A stretch of DNA of 20,952 nucleotides from Cellvibrionales bacterium UBA1969 (GCA_002339085.1 DDDX01000083.1:1-20952), one strand, 5' to 3'; counted from the first letter of the stretch, positions 8,218 to 16,304 are shown. Notes: a model not told the origin generated them from the letters alone. Translations and numbers: made by a program.

Positions 8218-9450
8218 ATGAGTAATGTTACTTTAATAAAAATTTCAGGCCCTGATCAAACCGGTATTACCCAGGCAGCGACATCGATTCTTAGCGATTA
8301 TGCTGTAAATATTCTTGATATCGGCCAAGCGGTTATTCATAACAATTTAGCGCTGGGTATATTGGCAGAAATGCCTGACTCGATTGATATAGCGGCCTGT
8401 TTTTTTCGACTAAAAGAAGCGTTAGAAAAACTTGGCATGTCAATAGAGTTTGATGCAGTTGGCGGCGACGATTACCAGCATTGGATCAGCGAACAGGGCA
8501 AGCCGCGTCATATTCTTACCTTATTAGTCAGAAGGGTGAGTGCTGAGCATATTAATGCGGTCACTAGTTTAGCTGCTCAGTATGGTCTGAATATTGATAA
8601 GATTACCCGCTTATCCGGCCGTGTCCCGCTAAATGCTGACGAGCAATCTAAGGCCTGCGTTGAATTTTCAATGCGTGGCGAGTTAAATGATCAAATAAAA
8701 GTGCGTAGGGCGTTACTTGAACTCACTAACACGTTAGACATGGATATAGCCTATCAAGAAGACGATATGTTTCGCCGAAATCGGCGCTTAGTCGTGTTTG
8801 ATATGGACTCTACTTTAATAGAAGCAGAAGTAATCGATGAGTTAGCAAAAGTTGCAGGCGTTGGCTCAGAAGTTTCAGTGATCACCGAGTTAGCGATGCA
8901 GGGCGAGATTGATTTTGATGAAAGTTTTCGTCGTCGCGTTGCTTTATTATCTGGCATAAACGAATCTGCTTTGCAGCAGATTGCAGATACATTGAAATTA
9001 ACCGAAGGCGCCGAAACATTAATTAGCACCTTAAAGCGTCTGGGTTATAAAACCGCTATCTTATCTGGTGGTTTTAGTTACTTTGCTAATCAATTACGCG
9101 ATAAACTAGGTTTTGATTACGCCTATGCGAATCAATTGGATATTCAAGACGGTATGGTGACGGGTGAGGTGGTTGGCGATATTATTAATGGTGAGCGCAA
9201 AGCTAAGTTATTAAAAGATATTGCTCAGCGAGAAAATATTGCGCTTGAACAAGTTATTGCTATTGGTGATGGGGCTAATGATTTGCCCATGCTAAGCGTT
9301 GCTGGCCTGGGCATTGCCTTTCGCGCTAAGCCTATTGTAAAGGCCTCGGCCCGACAATCGATATCAACTTTAGGCTTAGACAGTATTATCTATTTACTTG
9401 GCATAAGTGATAGAGAGCGAATAGCTGCAAGCTATCATAAAAAACATTAA
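8218..9450 (+). CDS. serB: Phosphoserine phosphatase with two N-terminal ACT domains
   Basis: SerB removes the phosphate from O-phospho-L-serine, the last step of serine synthesis. The protein has 410 residues, longer than E. coli SerB (322). Two ACT-like domains come first: VTLIKISGPDQTGITQAATS (4-23), then RHILTLLVRRVSAEHINAVT (97-116). This resembles the mycobacterial SerB2 arrangement, in which ACT domains bind amino acids. The HAD phosphatase follows, with motif I DMDST (Asp195 nucleophile and Asp197), motif II SGGF (283-286), the lysine region GERKAK (325-330) and motif III GDGANDLP (350-357). The ATG is 6 bases after parC, so co-transcription is likely. Its last codons overlap the 3' end of epmB on the other strand by 4 bases, inside a probable two-way terminator. 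ACT-based feedback by serine is inferred, not shown. Confidence 0.96.
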   Translation: MSNVTLIKISGPDQTGITQAATSILSDYAVNILDIGQAVIHNNLALGILAEMPDSIDIAACFFRLKEALEKLGMSIEFDAVGGDDYQHWISEQGKPRHILTLLVRRVSAEHINAVTSLAAQYGLNIDKITRLSGRVPLNADEQSKACVEFSMRGELNDQIKVRRALLELTNTLDMDIAYQEDDMFRRNRRLVVFDMDSTLIEAEVIDELAKVAGVGSEVSVITELAMQGEIDFDESFRRRVALLSGINESALQQIADTLKLTEGAETLISTLKRLGYKTAILSGGFSYFANQLRDKLGFDYAYANQLDIQDGMVTGEVVGDIINGERKAKLLKDIAQRENIALEQVIAIGDGANDLPMLSVAGLGIAFRAKPIVKASARQSISTLGLDSIIYLLGISDRERIAASYHKKH

Positions 9451-9477
9451 CACTCGGTTGGCAGCATTAATGTTTTT
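9440..9477. terminator. Probable bidirectional terminator at the serB/epmB junction
   Basis: An 11-bp perfect inverted repeat, AAAAACATTAA at 9440-9450 and TTAATGTTTTT at 9467-9477, encloses a 16-base loop. Transcripts in both directions end the stem in a run of U. The stem contains the serB stop codon and the arms lie in the last codons of serB and epmB. It is A/T-rich, so strength is uncertain. Confidence 0.5.
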
Positions 9478-10526
9478 GATTTTTTATTAGCTAACTCTCT
9501 GACCAGTTTAGGCACTAAATACCCAGGCAAAATACCAGCCACTTCACCCATGATGCGTTTTGCTCTAGCATCGCTTATAGAAAAATGAGCAGCACCATTA
9601 ACCGGATCAAGTAGATGAAGATAATAAGGCAGTACGCCACAATTGAATAGACGCTGGCTTAGCTCGACAAGTGCTTCTGGGCAATCATTTACCCCCTTTA
9701 ACATAACGGCTTGGTTTAAAATAGTAGTGCCTGTTGATGCTATTTTTTTAATTGCCTGCTTAACTTTTCCGTCTATTTCATTAGCATGGTTACTGTGGAT
9801 CACAAACACTTTATGCCCCGGCCATGCCTTTAGCCAGGCGATAAAATCACTATCTATACGTTGCGGTAAGACGATAGGTAAACGGCTATGAATACGCAAT
9901 GTTTTGACATGAGGAATAGCGGCTAACTGTTGAGTAAGCCACTGTAATTGTTTATTGCTGACGGCTAACGGATCACCGCCACTTAAAATAATCTCATTAA
10001 TATTGGCGTTGCTGCGTAAATAATCCAGCGCTTGTTGCCAGGCCTCGCGAGCGGGTCGATTATCTTCATAGGGGAAATGCCGGCGAAAACAGTAGCGACA
10101 GTGTATTGCGCAGGCTTGTGTGACAATGAGCAATGCGCGACAGCGATATTTATGAATTAACCCCGGCGTAACGTTATAGTCTTTTTCTTCTAATGGGTCA
10201 TCGGTATACCCAGGCATGAGATCATTTTCTTTTTCTAAGGGTAGTATCTGGCGTAATAGAGGATCATTAATATCGCCTTTTTGAATTCTCGCTATAAAAG
10301 AGGCCGGTGCGCGAATAGGGAAGTCTTGTGGGTCGCTATCAAGCGGGCCGTCATAGTTGAGAATAAAGTCGTCGTAAGTGAGCTCGAGTTTTGATAATAA
10401 CTCAGCCAAACTTAGTGTCGATGCTGATAGCAATTTGCGCCAATCTGAGGCTTGAGCCGCATGGATCGGTTGAATTTCAGTCTGACAGTTGGGGTCAGTT
10501 AGCGCTATCATAGGGTTTTCTATCAC
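9447..10526 (-). CDS. epmB: EF-P-(R)-beta-lysine pathway: L-lysine 2,3-aminomutase
   Basis: EpmB is a radical-SAM, PLP-dependent enzyme that converts L-alpha-lysine to (R)-beta-lysine, the donor used by EpmA to modify EF-P. The 359-residue protein aligns over its length with E. coli EpmB (342). The radical-SAM cluster CAIHCRYC (Cys139, Cys143, Cys146) is followed by FRRHFPYEDN. The AdoMet-binding IILSGGDPL, the strand LRIHSRLPIVLPQRI and the C-terminal PYYLHLLDPVNGAAHF, GYLVPKLVRE and the terminal tail complete the family pattern. The PLP lysine should lie in the VPKLVRE segment. The GTG at 10526 is given as start; the in-frame ATG at 10511 is an alternative and neither has a strong ribosome-binding site. 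It is divergent from efp across 132 bases, the arrangement of E. coli yjeK/efp. Confidence 0.95.
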   Translation of the reverse strand: MIENPMIALTDPNCQTEIQPIHAAQASDWRKLLSASTLSLAELLSKLELTYDDFILNYDGPLDSDPQDFPIRAPASFIARIQKGDINDPLLRQILPLEKENDLMPGYTDDPLEEKDYNVTPGLIHKYRCRALLIVTQACAIHCRYCFRRHFPYEDNRPAREAWQQALDYLRSNANINEIILSGGDPLAVSNKQLQWLTQQLAAIPHVKTLRIHSRLPIVLPQRIDSDFIAWLKAWPGHKVFVIHSNHANEIDGKVKQAIKKIASTGTTILNQAVMLKGVNDCPEALVELSQRLFNCGVLPYYLHLLDPVNGAAHFSISDARAKRIMGEVAGILPGYLVPKLVRELANKKSKTLMLPTEC

Positions 10527-10598
10527 GGTACTGTCTCTGTATTGATATTGAGTTAGCCTTACACCATGCGCTATTTAAAGCCGCTAGGTCATTGTAGA

Positions 10599-10627
10599 TT
10601 GAACTCGAGATTAGCAACAGGGATAAT
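10599..10627 (+). promoter_or_regulatory. Probable sigma-70 promoter of efp-epmA
   Basis: TTGAAC (10599-10604) and GATAAT (10622-10627) are 17 bases apart in the 132-base gap shared with the divergent epmB gene. The efp ATG is 31 bases beyond the -10. GATAAT is repeated inverted as ATTATC at 10643-10648, which may be chance in such A/T-rich DNA. Confidence 0.5.
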
Positions 10628-10658
10628 CGATTAATTTATAGCATTATCGGGGCATATT

Positions 10659-11222
10659 ATGGCGACTTACTCTACCAACGAATTTAAGAATGGCTTAAAA
10701 CTTATTATCGATGGTGATCCTTGTAATATTGTTGAGAACGAGGTGGTTAAGCCGGGTAAAGGCCAAGCATTTAACCGTGTACGACTCAAAAATCTAAAGA
10801 CCGGCAGAGCATGGGAAAAAACCTTCAAGTCCGGTGAAAGTGTTGAGGCCGCTGATGTGATGGATACCGATATGGAGTACCTCTATTGTGACGGTGAATT
10901 TTGGTACTTTATGGATCCTATCAGTTACGAGCAAATTCCTGCCTCGCTCGAAGCTGTAGCTGACGCTAAATTATTTCTAAAAGAGCAGGATAGCTGCGTG
11001 GTTACACTTTGGAATGGCGCGCCCTTAACGGTGTCACCGCCAAATTTTGTCGAGTTAGAAGTGGTAGAAACAGATCCAGGCCTAAAGGGTGATACCGCTC
11101 AAGGTGGCACTAAGCCAGCGACCCTATCAACTGGAGCAGTTGTGAGGGTTCCATTATTTATTGACCAAGGCGAAGTATTAAAGATAGATACTCGAACAGG
11201 CGAATATGTTTCTCGCGCATGA
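10659..11222 (+). CDS. efp: Translation elongation factor P
   Basis: EF-P binds between the P and E sites of stalled ribosomes and speeds peptide-bond formation at consecutive prolines. The 187-residue protein is the bacterial length and aligns with E. coli EF-P (188). The loop VVKPGKGQAFNRVRLKN carries Lys34 in PGKGQ, the residue that EpmA beta-lysylates; the lysine fits an EpmA-type rather than a rhamnosylated (arginine) EF-P. The OB domains contain EKTFKSGESVE, YLYCDGEFWYFMD and the signature TVSPPNFVELEVVETDPGLK. The ending RVPLFIDQGEVLKIDTRTGE is also conserved. It overlaps epmA by an ATGA, so the substrate and its modifying enzyme are translationally coupled. An EpmC hydroxylase gene, the third E. 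coli step, is not in the window. Confidence 0.98.
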   Translation: MATYSTNEFKNGLKLIIDGDPCNIVENEVVKPGKGQAFNRVRLKNLKTGRAWEKTFKSGESVEAADVMDTDMEYLYCDGEFWYFMDPISYEQIPASLEAVADAKLFLKEQDSCVVTLWNGAPLTVSPPNFVELEVVETDPGLKGDTAQGGTKPATLSTGAVVRVPLFIDQGEVLKIDTRTGEYVSRA

Positions 11223-12184
11223 TTGACACTACCGGCGCTAACCCTGCGGCCTTAACGGCCAAAAATGTTAAGCAACGCTTGGGAAAACGTGCAAAGATAC
11301 TTGCCGCAATTAGGTGTTACTTTGATCAGCAGCAGGTACTTGAAGTTGATACGCCATTACTGTCTGATTATCCGGTTACTGATCCACAGTTAGATAATAT
11401 CAAAGTTGAAAATCCAACGGTTAATTATCAATCCACTTCACAGCCTTGGCTGTATTTAACTACCTCGCCTGAATATGCAATGAAGCAATTGCTGTCCTTA
11501 GGCAGTGGATCTATTTATCAAATCAGTAAGTCATTCCGTCAAGATGCGCCAGGACCTAAGCATAGCATTGAATTTACTCTGCTTGAATGGTACCGAGTTG
11601 GGTTTAAGATAACTGATCTAATCGATGATGTAACTGCTTTACTGATGACACTAATGCCAACAGGCCTGATGGCTAACGGGGTCGAAATATTATCTTATCG
11701 CGAGGCATTTTTACGTCATCTATCGATTGATCCTTTTAGCTTGACTAGTGTGCAGTTAGAGAATTTTGCTCATCAAAAAATCGACTGTGATTTTACCGAT
11801 CAAGATAAAGACATTTGGTTAGATTTATTAATGAGCCACTGCATCGAGCCCAACTTAGGCCATCAAGCTCCATGTTTTTTAATTGATTACCCCGCCTCGC
11901 AAGCGGCATTGGCAAAAATAACTAATGATCAACAAGGTAATTTAGTCGCTAAACGATTTGAACTTTATATGAAGGGTATTGAGCTTGCGAATGGTTATGA
12001 GGAGTTAACCGATCATGACCAGCATGTTGATCGATTTGAGCAAGATAACCAGCGACGATGTGAACTAGACTTACCAACGCAAGCGGTTGATCAACATTTC
12101 CTTAAAGCGCTAAAGTCAGGCCTGCCTGAGTGTGCAGGGGTCGCACTTGGCGTTGATCGCTTATTGCTGCTCGCCGCTTCTTGA
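11219..12184 (+). CDS. epmA: EF-P-lysine lysyltransferase (GenX/PoxA/YjeA), short C-terminus
   Basis: EpmA is a lysyl-tRNA-synthetase paralogue without an anticodon-binding domain. It activates (R)-beta-lysine and joins it to Lys34 of EF-P. The 321-residue protein shows class II synthetase motifs: motif 1 around VLEVDTPLLSDYPVTD (40-55), the loop WLYLTTSPEYAMKQLL (77-92), motif 2 SFRQD and EFTLLEWYRVG (105-128), and motif 3 GVALGVDRLLLL (307-318) with Arg314. The specificity region FELYMKGIELANGYEEL (247-263) is intact. The start ATG overlaps the efp stop. The protein ends four residues after motif 3 (LAAS), whereas E. coli EpmA continues for about 15 further residues with a helix and the terminal AFSVDRA. 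No frameshift was found that would restore this tail. The convergent NTF2-like gene begins at the very next base. Confidence 0.94.
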   Translation: MIDTTGANPAALTAKNVKQRLGKRAKILAAIRCYFDQQQVLEVDTPLLSDYPVTDPQLDNIKVENPTVNYQSTSQPWLYLTTSPEYAMKQLLSLGSGSIYQISKSFRQDAPGPKHSIEFTLLEWYRVGFKITDLIDDVTALLMTLMPTGLMANGVEILSYREAFLRHLSIDPFSLTSVQLENFAHQKIDCDFTDQDKDIWLDLLMSHCIEPNLGHQAPCFLIDYPASQAALAKITNDQQGNLVAKRFELYMKGIELANGYEELTDHDQHVDRFEQDNQRRCELDLPTQAVDQHFLKALKSGLPECAGVALGVDRLLLLAAS

Positions 12185-12742
12185 CTAAGCGGCTGCTGTA
12201 ATTGTCACAATGTCGCTGGGTTTGAGTTTACGATTAGCTATGCCAGCAAAGCCATCGTTGCCCGTATAGCTGTCTTCACCGCTAATTAAACCGTCTTCAT
12301 TAATCGGCCAGACAATGGCGCTACGAGTTTCATAAAGATAATAAGCGTTTGCGTCATCAATACTGTAACCCATTCCCTCTAATAGAGAGCCTGGGTAGGC
12401 TATTCGCATCCGTCCTTCGGTAATGACGCAATGTTGATCCACCACTAAGCGATCGATGTTGTGTTCTATGCGGTGGATGTCCATAGCAATGATCGATTGA
12501 TAAAAAGCTTCAACATTGGTTTTGCCTTTAGGGCCTGCAAACGCCTCATCATCTTCACTGCCAAAAAAGTGGTAACGCGCGTCTTCAGCAACGGTTGACA
12601 TTAGTCGTTCAAAGTCGAGGCTGGCCTCGGCTTTCATGTGGATATAAACAAGGTTTAAATTGCGTTTTAAAATAGGGTCTGTCTCAGTTGCTAGTCGCTG
12701 TTCAACTAAGGCCCAATTTTTTCGTGGATCGATGACGGCCAT
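12185..12742 (-). CDS. NTF2/SnoaL-like domain protein, function unknown
   Basis: The 185-residue protein has the look of a cone-shaped alpha+beta NTF2-like (SnoaL-type) domain: N-terminal helices (about 10-45), then a variable curved sheet with segments such as ARYHFFGSEDDEAF (55-68), HRIEHNIDRLVVDQHCVITE (88-107) and YYLYETRSAIVWPI (134-147). There is no signal peptide or membrane segment. Family members include small dehydratases, isomerases and cyclases, but no specific active-site pattern lets me name a reaction. It is the last gene of the minus-strand run rsgA-rhdA-psd, 72 bases after psd, and its stop codon abuts that of epmA with no gap. The ribosome-binding site is poor. The family call rests on overall pattern only. 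Confidence 0.65.
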   Translation of the reverse strand: MAVIDPRKNWALVEQRLATETDPILKRNLNLVYIHMKAEASLDFERLMSTVAEDARYHFFGSEDDEAFAGPKGKTNVEAFYQSIIAMDIHRIEHNIDRLVVDQHCVITEGRMRIAYPGSLLEGMGYSIDDANAYYLYETRSAIVWPINEDGLISGEDSYTGNDGFAGIANRKLKPSDIVTITAAA

Positions 12743-12814
12743 ATTACTTGCTCGCAGTTATAAGGGTTTTTGAGCTTGAATGTATGCTTGTTAGTATTGT
12801 CTATATCGAAAAAT

Positions 12815-13663
12815 TTAGCTGTTAAATTCCCCTAATGTTTGCCCCATCATTACAGCGGACCCATTCATTAGGCTTGTGTTCCATTTGGCTTTATTGGCAG
12901 GCAATAATACGATTGCCGTAGAGCCTAACTTAAAACGGCCCATTTCTTGCCCTTTGAATAGAGCAATATTTTGTTTGATATCGATAGAGTTAATGGTTTT
13001 TGATTTTGGCGTTACTTGGCCAGACCAAGTTGTCTCAATACCGGCAACAATCATTGCACCAACTAAAATGACGACCATCGGGCCATGATCGGTAGAGAAA
13101 TAACACACTAAACGTTCATTTTTTGAAAATAGTCCAGGTACATGATTAGCTGTAACTTGATTAACTGAAAATAGTTTTCCTGGAATATAACAAGTTTTTT
13201 CTAATTGTCCGGCAAAGGGCATGTGTACTCGATGATAATCTTTTGGTGACAGGTAGATTGTTGCAAATGCTCCATTATAAAATGGCTGGGCCAGTTCTTG
13301 ATCGCCGCCAAGTAATGCCAGCAGAGAGTAATGCTGACCTTTAGCTTGGATTAGACAATCGGAATCGAGATAGCCTATTTCACTAATCGCACCGTCTGCA
13401 GGTGAGGTAATGGTATTGCTAGCTGGATCTATGATTCTAGCGCCGGGCTTTAACGGTCGAGTAAAAAAGGCGTTGAAGCTTTTATACTTTTCATAATCGG
13501 CCGGCATGGCTTCTGCAATGTTGATATCAAAATGTCGGCTGAATAAGGCAATTAATTGTCGCTTGAGCCAGGGTCTTTCGCTGTCTGCAAGCAGGCCCAC
13601 TAAGCGCGACAATGAATGTTGGGGTAAGCAATATTGAAAAATAATAAACAGTTTTTTTCGCAT
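12815..13663 (-). CDS. psd: Phosphatidylserine decarboxylase proenzyme
   Basis: Psd makes phosphatidylethanolamine from phosphatidylserine at the inner membrane. The 282-residue proenzyme aligns with E. coli Psd but lacks most of its variable C-terminal tail. Asp90 (SPADGAIS), His147 (DYHRVHMP, 142-148) and Ser248 in the LGST motif (246-249) form the self-cleavage triad. Cleavage between Gly247 and Ser248 would give the beta chain and a pyruvoyl-capped alpha chain. The N-terminal FIIFQYCLPQHSLSRLVG suits membrane association. IYLSPKDYHRV, GKLFSVN and LVGAMIVAGIETTW are further family signatures. It starts 17 bases after rhdA and is likely in the same transcript. In Pseudomonas, rhdA and psd are also neighbours. 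Confidence 0.97.
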   Translation of the reverse strand: MRKKLFIIFQYCLPQHSLSRLVGLLADSERPWLKRQLIALFSRHFDINIAEAMPADYEKYKSFNAFFTRPLKPGARIIDPASNTITSPADGAISEIGYLDSDCLIQAKGQHYSLLALLGGDQELAQPFYNGAFATIYLSPKDYHRVHMPFAGQLEKTCYIPGKLFSVNQVTANHVPGLFSKNERLVCYFSTDHGPMVVILVGAMIVAGIETTWSGQVTPKSKTINSIDIKQNIALFKGQEMGRFKLGSTAIVLLPANKAKWNTSLMNGSAVMMGQTLGEFNS

Positions 13664-13680
13664 ATTTTTATTCAGCTGTA

Positions 13681-14535
13681 TTAAGGCGTTGTGGATGTCT
13701 TGTTCTCAATCGGCGTATCAATTCGATTACCCCATTCGGACCAAGAGCCATCATAGGCAGCGATTGGCATGCCCAGAAGTTTACCGACTAAATAGCTGAG
13801 ACCCGAGCGGTGATGAGTTTGGCAGTGTGTGATGATTTTTTTACTGCCATCGAGGCCTGCCTCGTCCATCATTTGCTTTATTAGTGGTAATGGCTTGAGT
13901 TGCATTGCACGACTATGATCGATTAATTCTAACCAATCGATATTGGCAGCGCCAGGAATGCAGCCGGCCCGATCTGCTAGGACTTTTTCACCGTGATACT
14001 CTTGTGCTGATCGTGCATCCCAGATGTGAATTTGCTTGGCAGACAAGTCATTAATAATACTTTCTGCCGTCACCAAAAGCTCGTTCCGAATGGTGATTTG
14101 GTAGTCTGAATGTGCCTGTTCTAAGAAAACGGTTGAATCTTCGAGAGGCCGTTTTTCAGCCTGCCAGCGATGAAGGCCACCATCGAGGTATTGATAGTGC
14201 GTATGTCCAATCACATCCAGGGTCCAAATTAATCGACCGGCCCAACCACCACCTTCATCATCATAGGCAATAAGTTGACTGTTTTCGGTTAAGCCTACAC
14301 GGCGAAACAGCGCGGTTAACTTGTCGATACTTGGCAGCTTACCCACTGCAGGAGGAATACCGCAAGTTAACTCAGACGGTGAAACGTGTATTGAATTAGG
14401 TATATGGCCAGCATTAAAAGCGGCCTCGCTGCCAACAAAAACAATCAGAGTGGCATCATCGTCGAGCCGATATTCTAGTTGCTCACTGTCAATCAACAAT
14501 TCTTTTTGGACAGTTATGTCAGTCATGTTGTCCAT
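13681..14535 (-). CDS. rhdA: Rhodanese (thiosulfate sulfurtransferase), RhdA type
   Basis: The protein is a two-domain rhodanese of 284 residues that would carry sulfane sulfur as a cysteine persulfide in the cytoplasm. The N-terminal domain is inactive, with AYDDEGGGWAGRLIWTLDVIG in place of a cysteine loop. The C-terminal domain has IHIWDARSAQEYHGE, then the active loop THCQTHHRSGLSYLVGKLLG. The six-residue CQTHHR loop is the one known from Azotobacter vinelandii RhdA and differs from the CRKGVT loop of vertebrate rhodanese and the CGSGVT loop of mercaptopyruvate sulfurtransferases. The closing AYDGSWSEWGN is also typical. It lies between rsgA (34 bases) and psd (17 bases) on the same strand. 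The physiological donor and acceptor cannot be told from sequence. An ATG three codons inside is an alternative start. Confidence 0.92.
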   Translation of the reverse strand: MDNMTDITVQKELLIDSEQLEYRLDDDATLIVFVGSEAAFNAGHIPNSIHVSPSELTCGIPPAVGKLPSIDKLTALFRRVGLTENSQLIAYDDEGGGWAGRLIWTLDVIGHTHYQYLDGGLHRWQAEKRPLEDSTVFLEQAHSDYQITIRNELLVTAESIINDLSAKQIHIWDARSAQEYHGEKVLADRAGCIPGAANIDWLELIDHSRAMQLKPLPLIKQMMDEAGLDGSKKIITHCQTHHRSGLSYLVGKLLGMPIAAYDGSWSEWGNRIDTPIENKTSTTP

Positions 14536-14569
14536 AGCGGTTTATTCTCATGCGGTGAAGGTGGTGTCA

Positions 14570-15589
14570 TCAGTTATCCAGAGAATCTAGTATATGACGA
14601 TAACTACTGATCCGTGAAGGATGTATCTTGCCTTCTTCAAAGGCTAATTTTAATGCGCAACCTTGACTTTTGCCATGTTCGCAATCTCTGAATTTACATA
14701 AAACGGCTTGAGCCCTAAACTCAGGTAGACCGTCAATAATGGCGGCCGGGCTTAAGTGCCATAAACCAAACTCGCGTATTCCTGGCGAGTCAATAATAGC
14801 CCCACTGCCGGCTATTTCATAATGGTTTAAAGGGTAGAGTTGTGATGTGGTAGTGGTATGCCGGCCTTTATCATTGGCACTGGAGATGGTGGCGGTTTTG
14901 GTAGTATCAGCGCCGCTTAAAGTATTAATCAGGGTTGACTTACCTACCCCTGATTGGCCAACTAAAATACTGGTTTTATCGGCAATAAACTGAATAAAGG
15001 CTCGCTGCTCAACCGATGTTGATGACTGCGCTGAAAAGCTAAAGGTTTGATAGCCTAATTCATTATACAGTTTCAGTAATTGTTCTAACTCAGCGGCAAC
15101 GACTGGGTTGTCAGCAAGAAGGTCCTCTTTATTTAATAATAAGCAGACCTCTATGTTTGCATTTTCTGCGGCAATAAGAAACCGATCGATCAAACTGCTA
15201 ATCGGCGCGGGCTTTGGTGCTAAGGTAATAATAATGCTATCGATATTAGCGGCAACTGGCTTGGGGTCTTGGTAAGGTCGGGGGCGTTCAAGCAATGAGT
15301 CTCGCTTCAGTAATGCCTCAACGATACCGGTAGCCGTTTGCTCAAGCGGACGCCACAATACTCGATCACCGCACACAACAGTCGGCAAATTGGCTCGGAA
15401 GTGACAGCGTTGGCTATTGTTGGCAATCGGCGAATTTCCTTCATCAATTAATACCACCTCTACCTCTTGGCCATAATGACTTATCACTAAACCGCGAAGG
15501 AGATCAGATTGCTGGGTATTATCGACCACTTCTGCCTGTTTATCGGCAATACGCTGCTGCTGCTGTAGATTGAGTTTTCGTTTGCTCAT
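14570..15589 (-). CDS. rsgA: Small ribosomal subunit biogenesis GTPase RsgA (YjeQ)
   Basis: RsgA binds late 30S particles, checks the decoding centre and releases RbfA upon GTP hydrolysis. The 339-residue protein has a Lys/Gln-rich N-terminal tail, an OB fold (about 30-100) and the family's circularly permuted GTPase order. G4 NKED (153-156) comes first, then G1 GQSGVGKS (211-218), G2 KGRHTTT (241-247) and G3 DSPG (267-270). A zinc knuckle follows, with Cys298, Cys303, His305 and Cys311, as in E. coli CKFRDC. The gene is divergent from orn across 172 bases, an arrangement shared with E. coli and Pseudomonas. It is the first gene of the minus-strand run to rhdA and psd. I could not place a convincing promoter for it. 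Confidence 0.97.
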   Translation of the reverse strand: MSKRKLNLQQQQRIADKQAEVVDNTQQSDLLRGLVISHYGQEVEVVLIDEGNSPIANNSQRCHFRANLPTVVCGDRVLWRPLEQTATGIVEALLKRDSLLERPRPYQDPKPVAANIDSIIITLAPKPAPISSLIDRFLIAAENANIEVCLLLNKEDLLADNPVVAAELEQLLKLYNELGYQTFSFSAQSSTSVEQRAFIQFIADKTSILVGQSGVGKSTLINTLSGADTTKTATISSANDKGRHTTTTSQLYPLNHYEIAGSGAIIDSPGIREFGLWHLSPAAIIDGLPEFRAQAVLCKFRDCEHGKSQGCALKLAFEEGKIHPSRISSYRHILDSLDN

Positions 15590-15707
15590 AAGTCGATTGC
15601 ATAAGAGTTAAGCGAATAGCTTACTGTCTCGTACCGATAACTACAATTGCTTCGTGTTTATTGCCAAATAGTCAGACAAACAAATCGACGAAAACCTCAA
15701 ACGATGG

Positions 15708-15736
15708 TTTCAGTCAGGCTCTAGCCCCGTTATACT
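15708..15736 (+). promoter_or_regulatory. Probable sigma-70 promoter of orn
   Basis: TTTCAG (15708-15713) and TATACT (15731-15736) are 17 bases apart. The AGGAG at 15748-15752 then precedes the orn ATG by 9 bases, giving a short leader. The rest of the rsgA/orn gap (15590-15707) shows nothing that I can name. Confidence 0.55.
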
Positions 15737-15761
15737 CAGTTTAAGACAGGAGCTTTTCAGT

Positions 15762-16304
15762 ATGCAAGAATTGAATCGTTTAATTTGGATCGACTTAGAA
15801 ATGACCGGCTTAAAACCCGATACCGATTTTATTATAGAAATTGCTACCATTGTTACCGACGCTGATTTACGAACCATTGCAGAGGGGCCGGCATTAGCTA
15901 TTCACCAAAGTGATGAAATCTTAGCGGCTATGGATGAATGGAATACCCGTCAACATGGACAGTCTGGTTTGGTTAAGCGAGTCCGTGAGAGTCAGTTAAC
16001 CATGGCTGACGCTGAGGCGCAGACCTTGACGTTTTTACGCCAGCATTTGCAGGCGGGAGATTCACCGATGTGCGGCAATAGTATTTGCCAAGATCGCCGC
16101 TTCATGGCGAATTATATGCCTGAGTTAGAAGGTTTTTTTCATTACCGTAATTTGGATGTCAGCACCTTAAAAGAATTGGCTCGTCGATGGAAGCCTAAGG
16201 CACTTGAGGGAATGAAAAAAAAGGCCAGTCACTTAGCGATGGATGATATTAAAGACTCCATTGAAGAATTACGCTATTACCGAAGTGTACTAATGGATGT
16301 ATAA
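15762..16304 (+). CDS. orn: Oligoribonuclease
   Basis: Orn is the 3'-5' exonuclease that degrades the shortest RNA fragments, including pGpG from cyclic-di-GMP turnover, to mononucleotides. The 180-residue protein matches E. coli Orn (181) over its length. All DEDDh residues are present: Asp11 and Glu13 in WIDLEMTGL, Asp111 in QDRRFMANYMPELE, His157 and Asp162 in ASHLAMDDIKDS. The MEMTGL-type start and GNSICQDRRF are family signatures. The start has AGGAG at a good distance. It is divergent from rsgA and followed after 36 bases by an unrelated, more A/T-rich oxygenase gene. No terminator is evident between those two genes. Confidence 0.98.
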   Translation: MQELNRLIWIDLEMTGLKPDTDFIIEIATIVTDADLRTIAEGPALAIHQSDEILAAMDEWNTRQHGQSGLVKRVRESQLTMADAEAQTLTFLRQHLQAGDSPMCGNSICQDRRFMANYMPELEGFFHYRNLDVSTLKELARRWKPKALEGMKKKASHLAMDDIKDSIEELRYYRSVLMDV

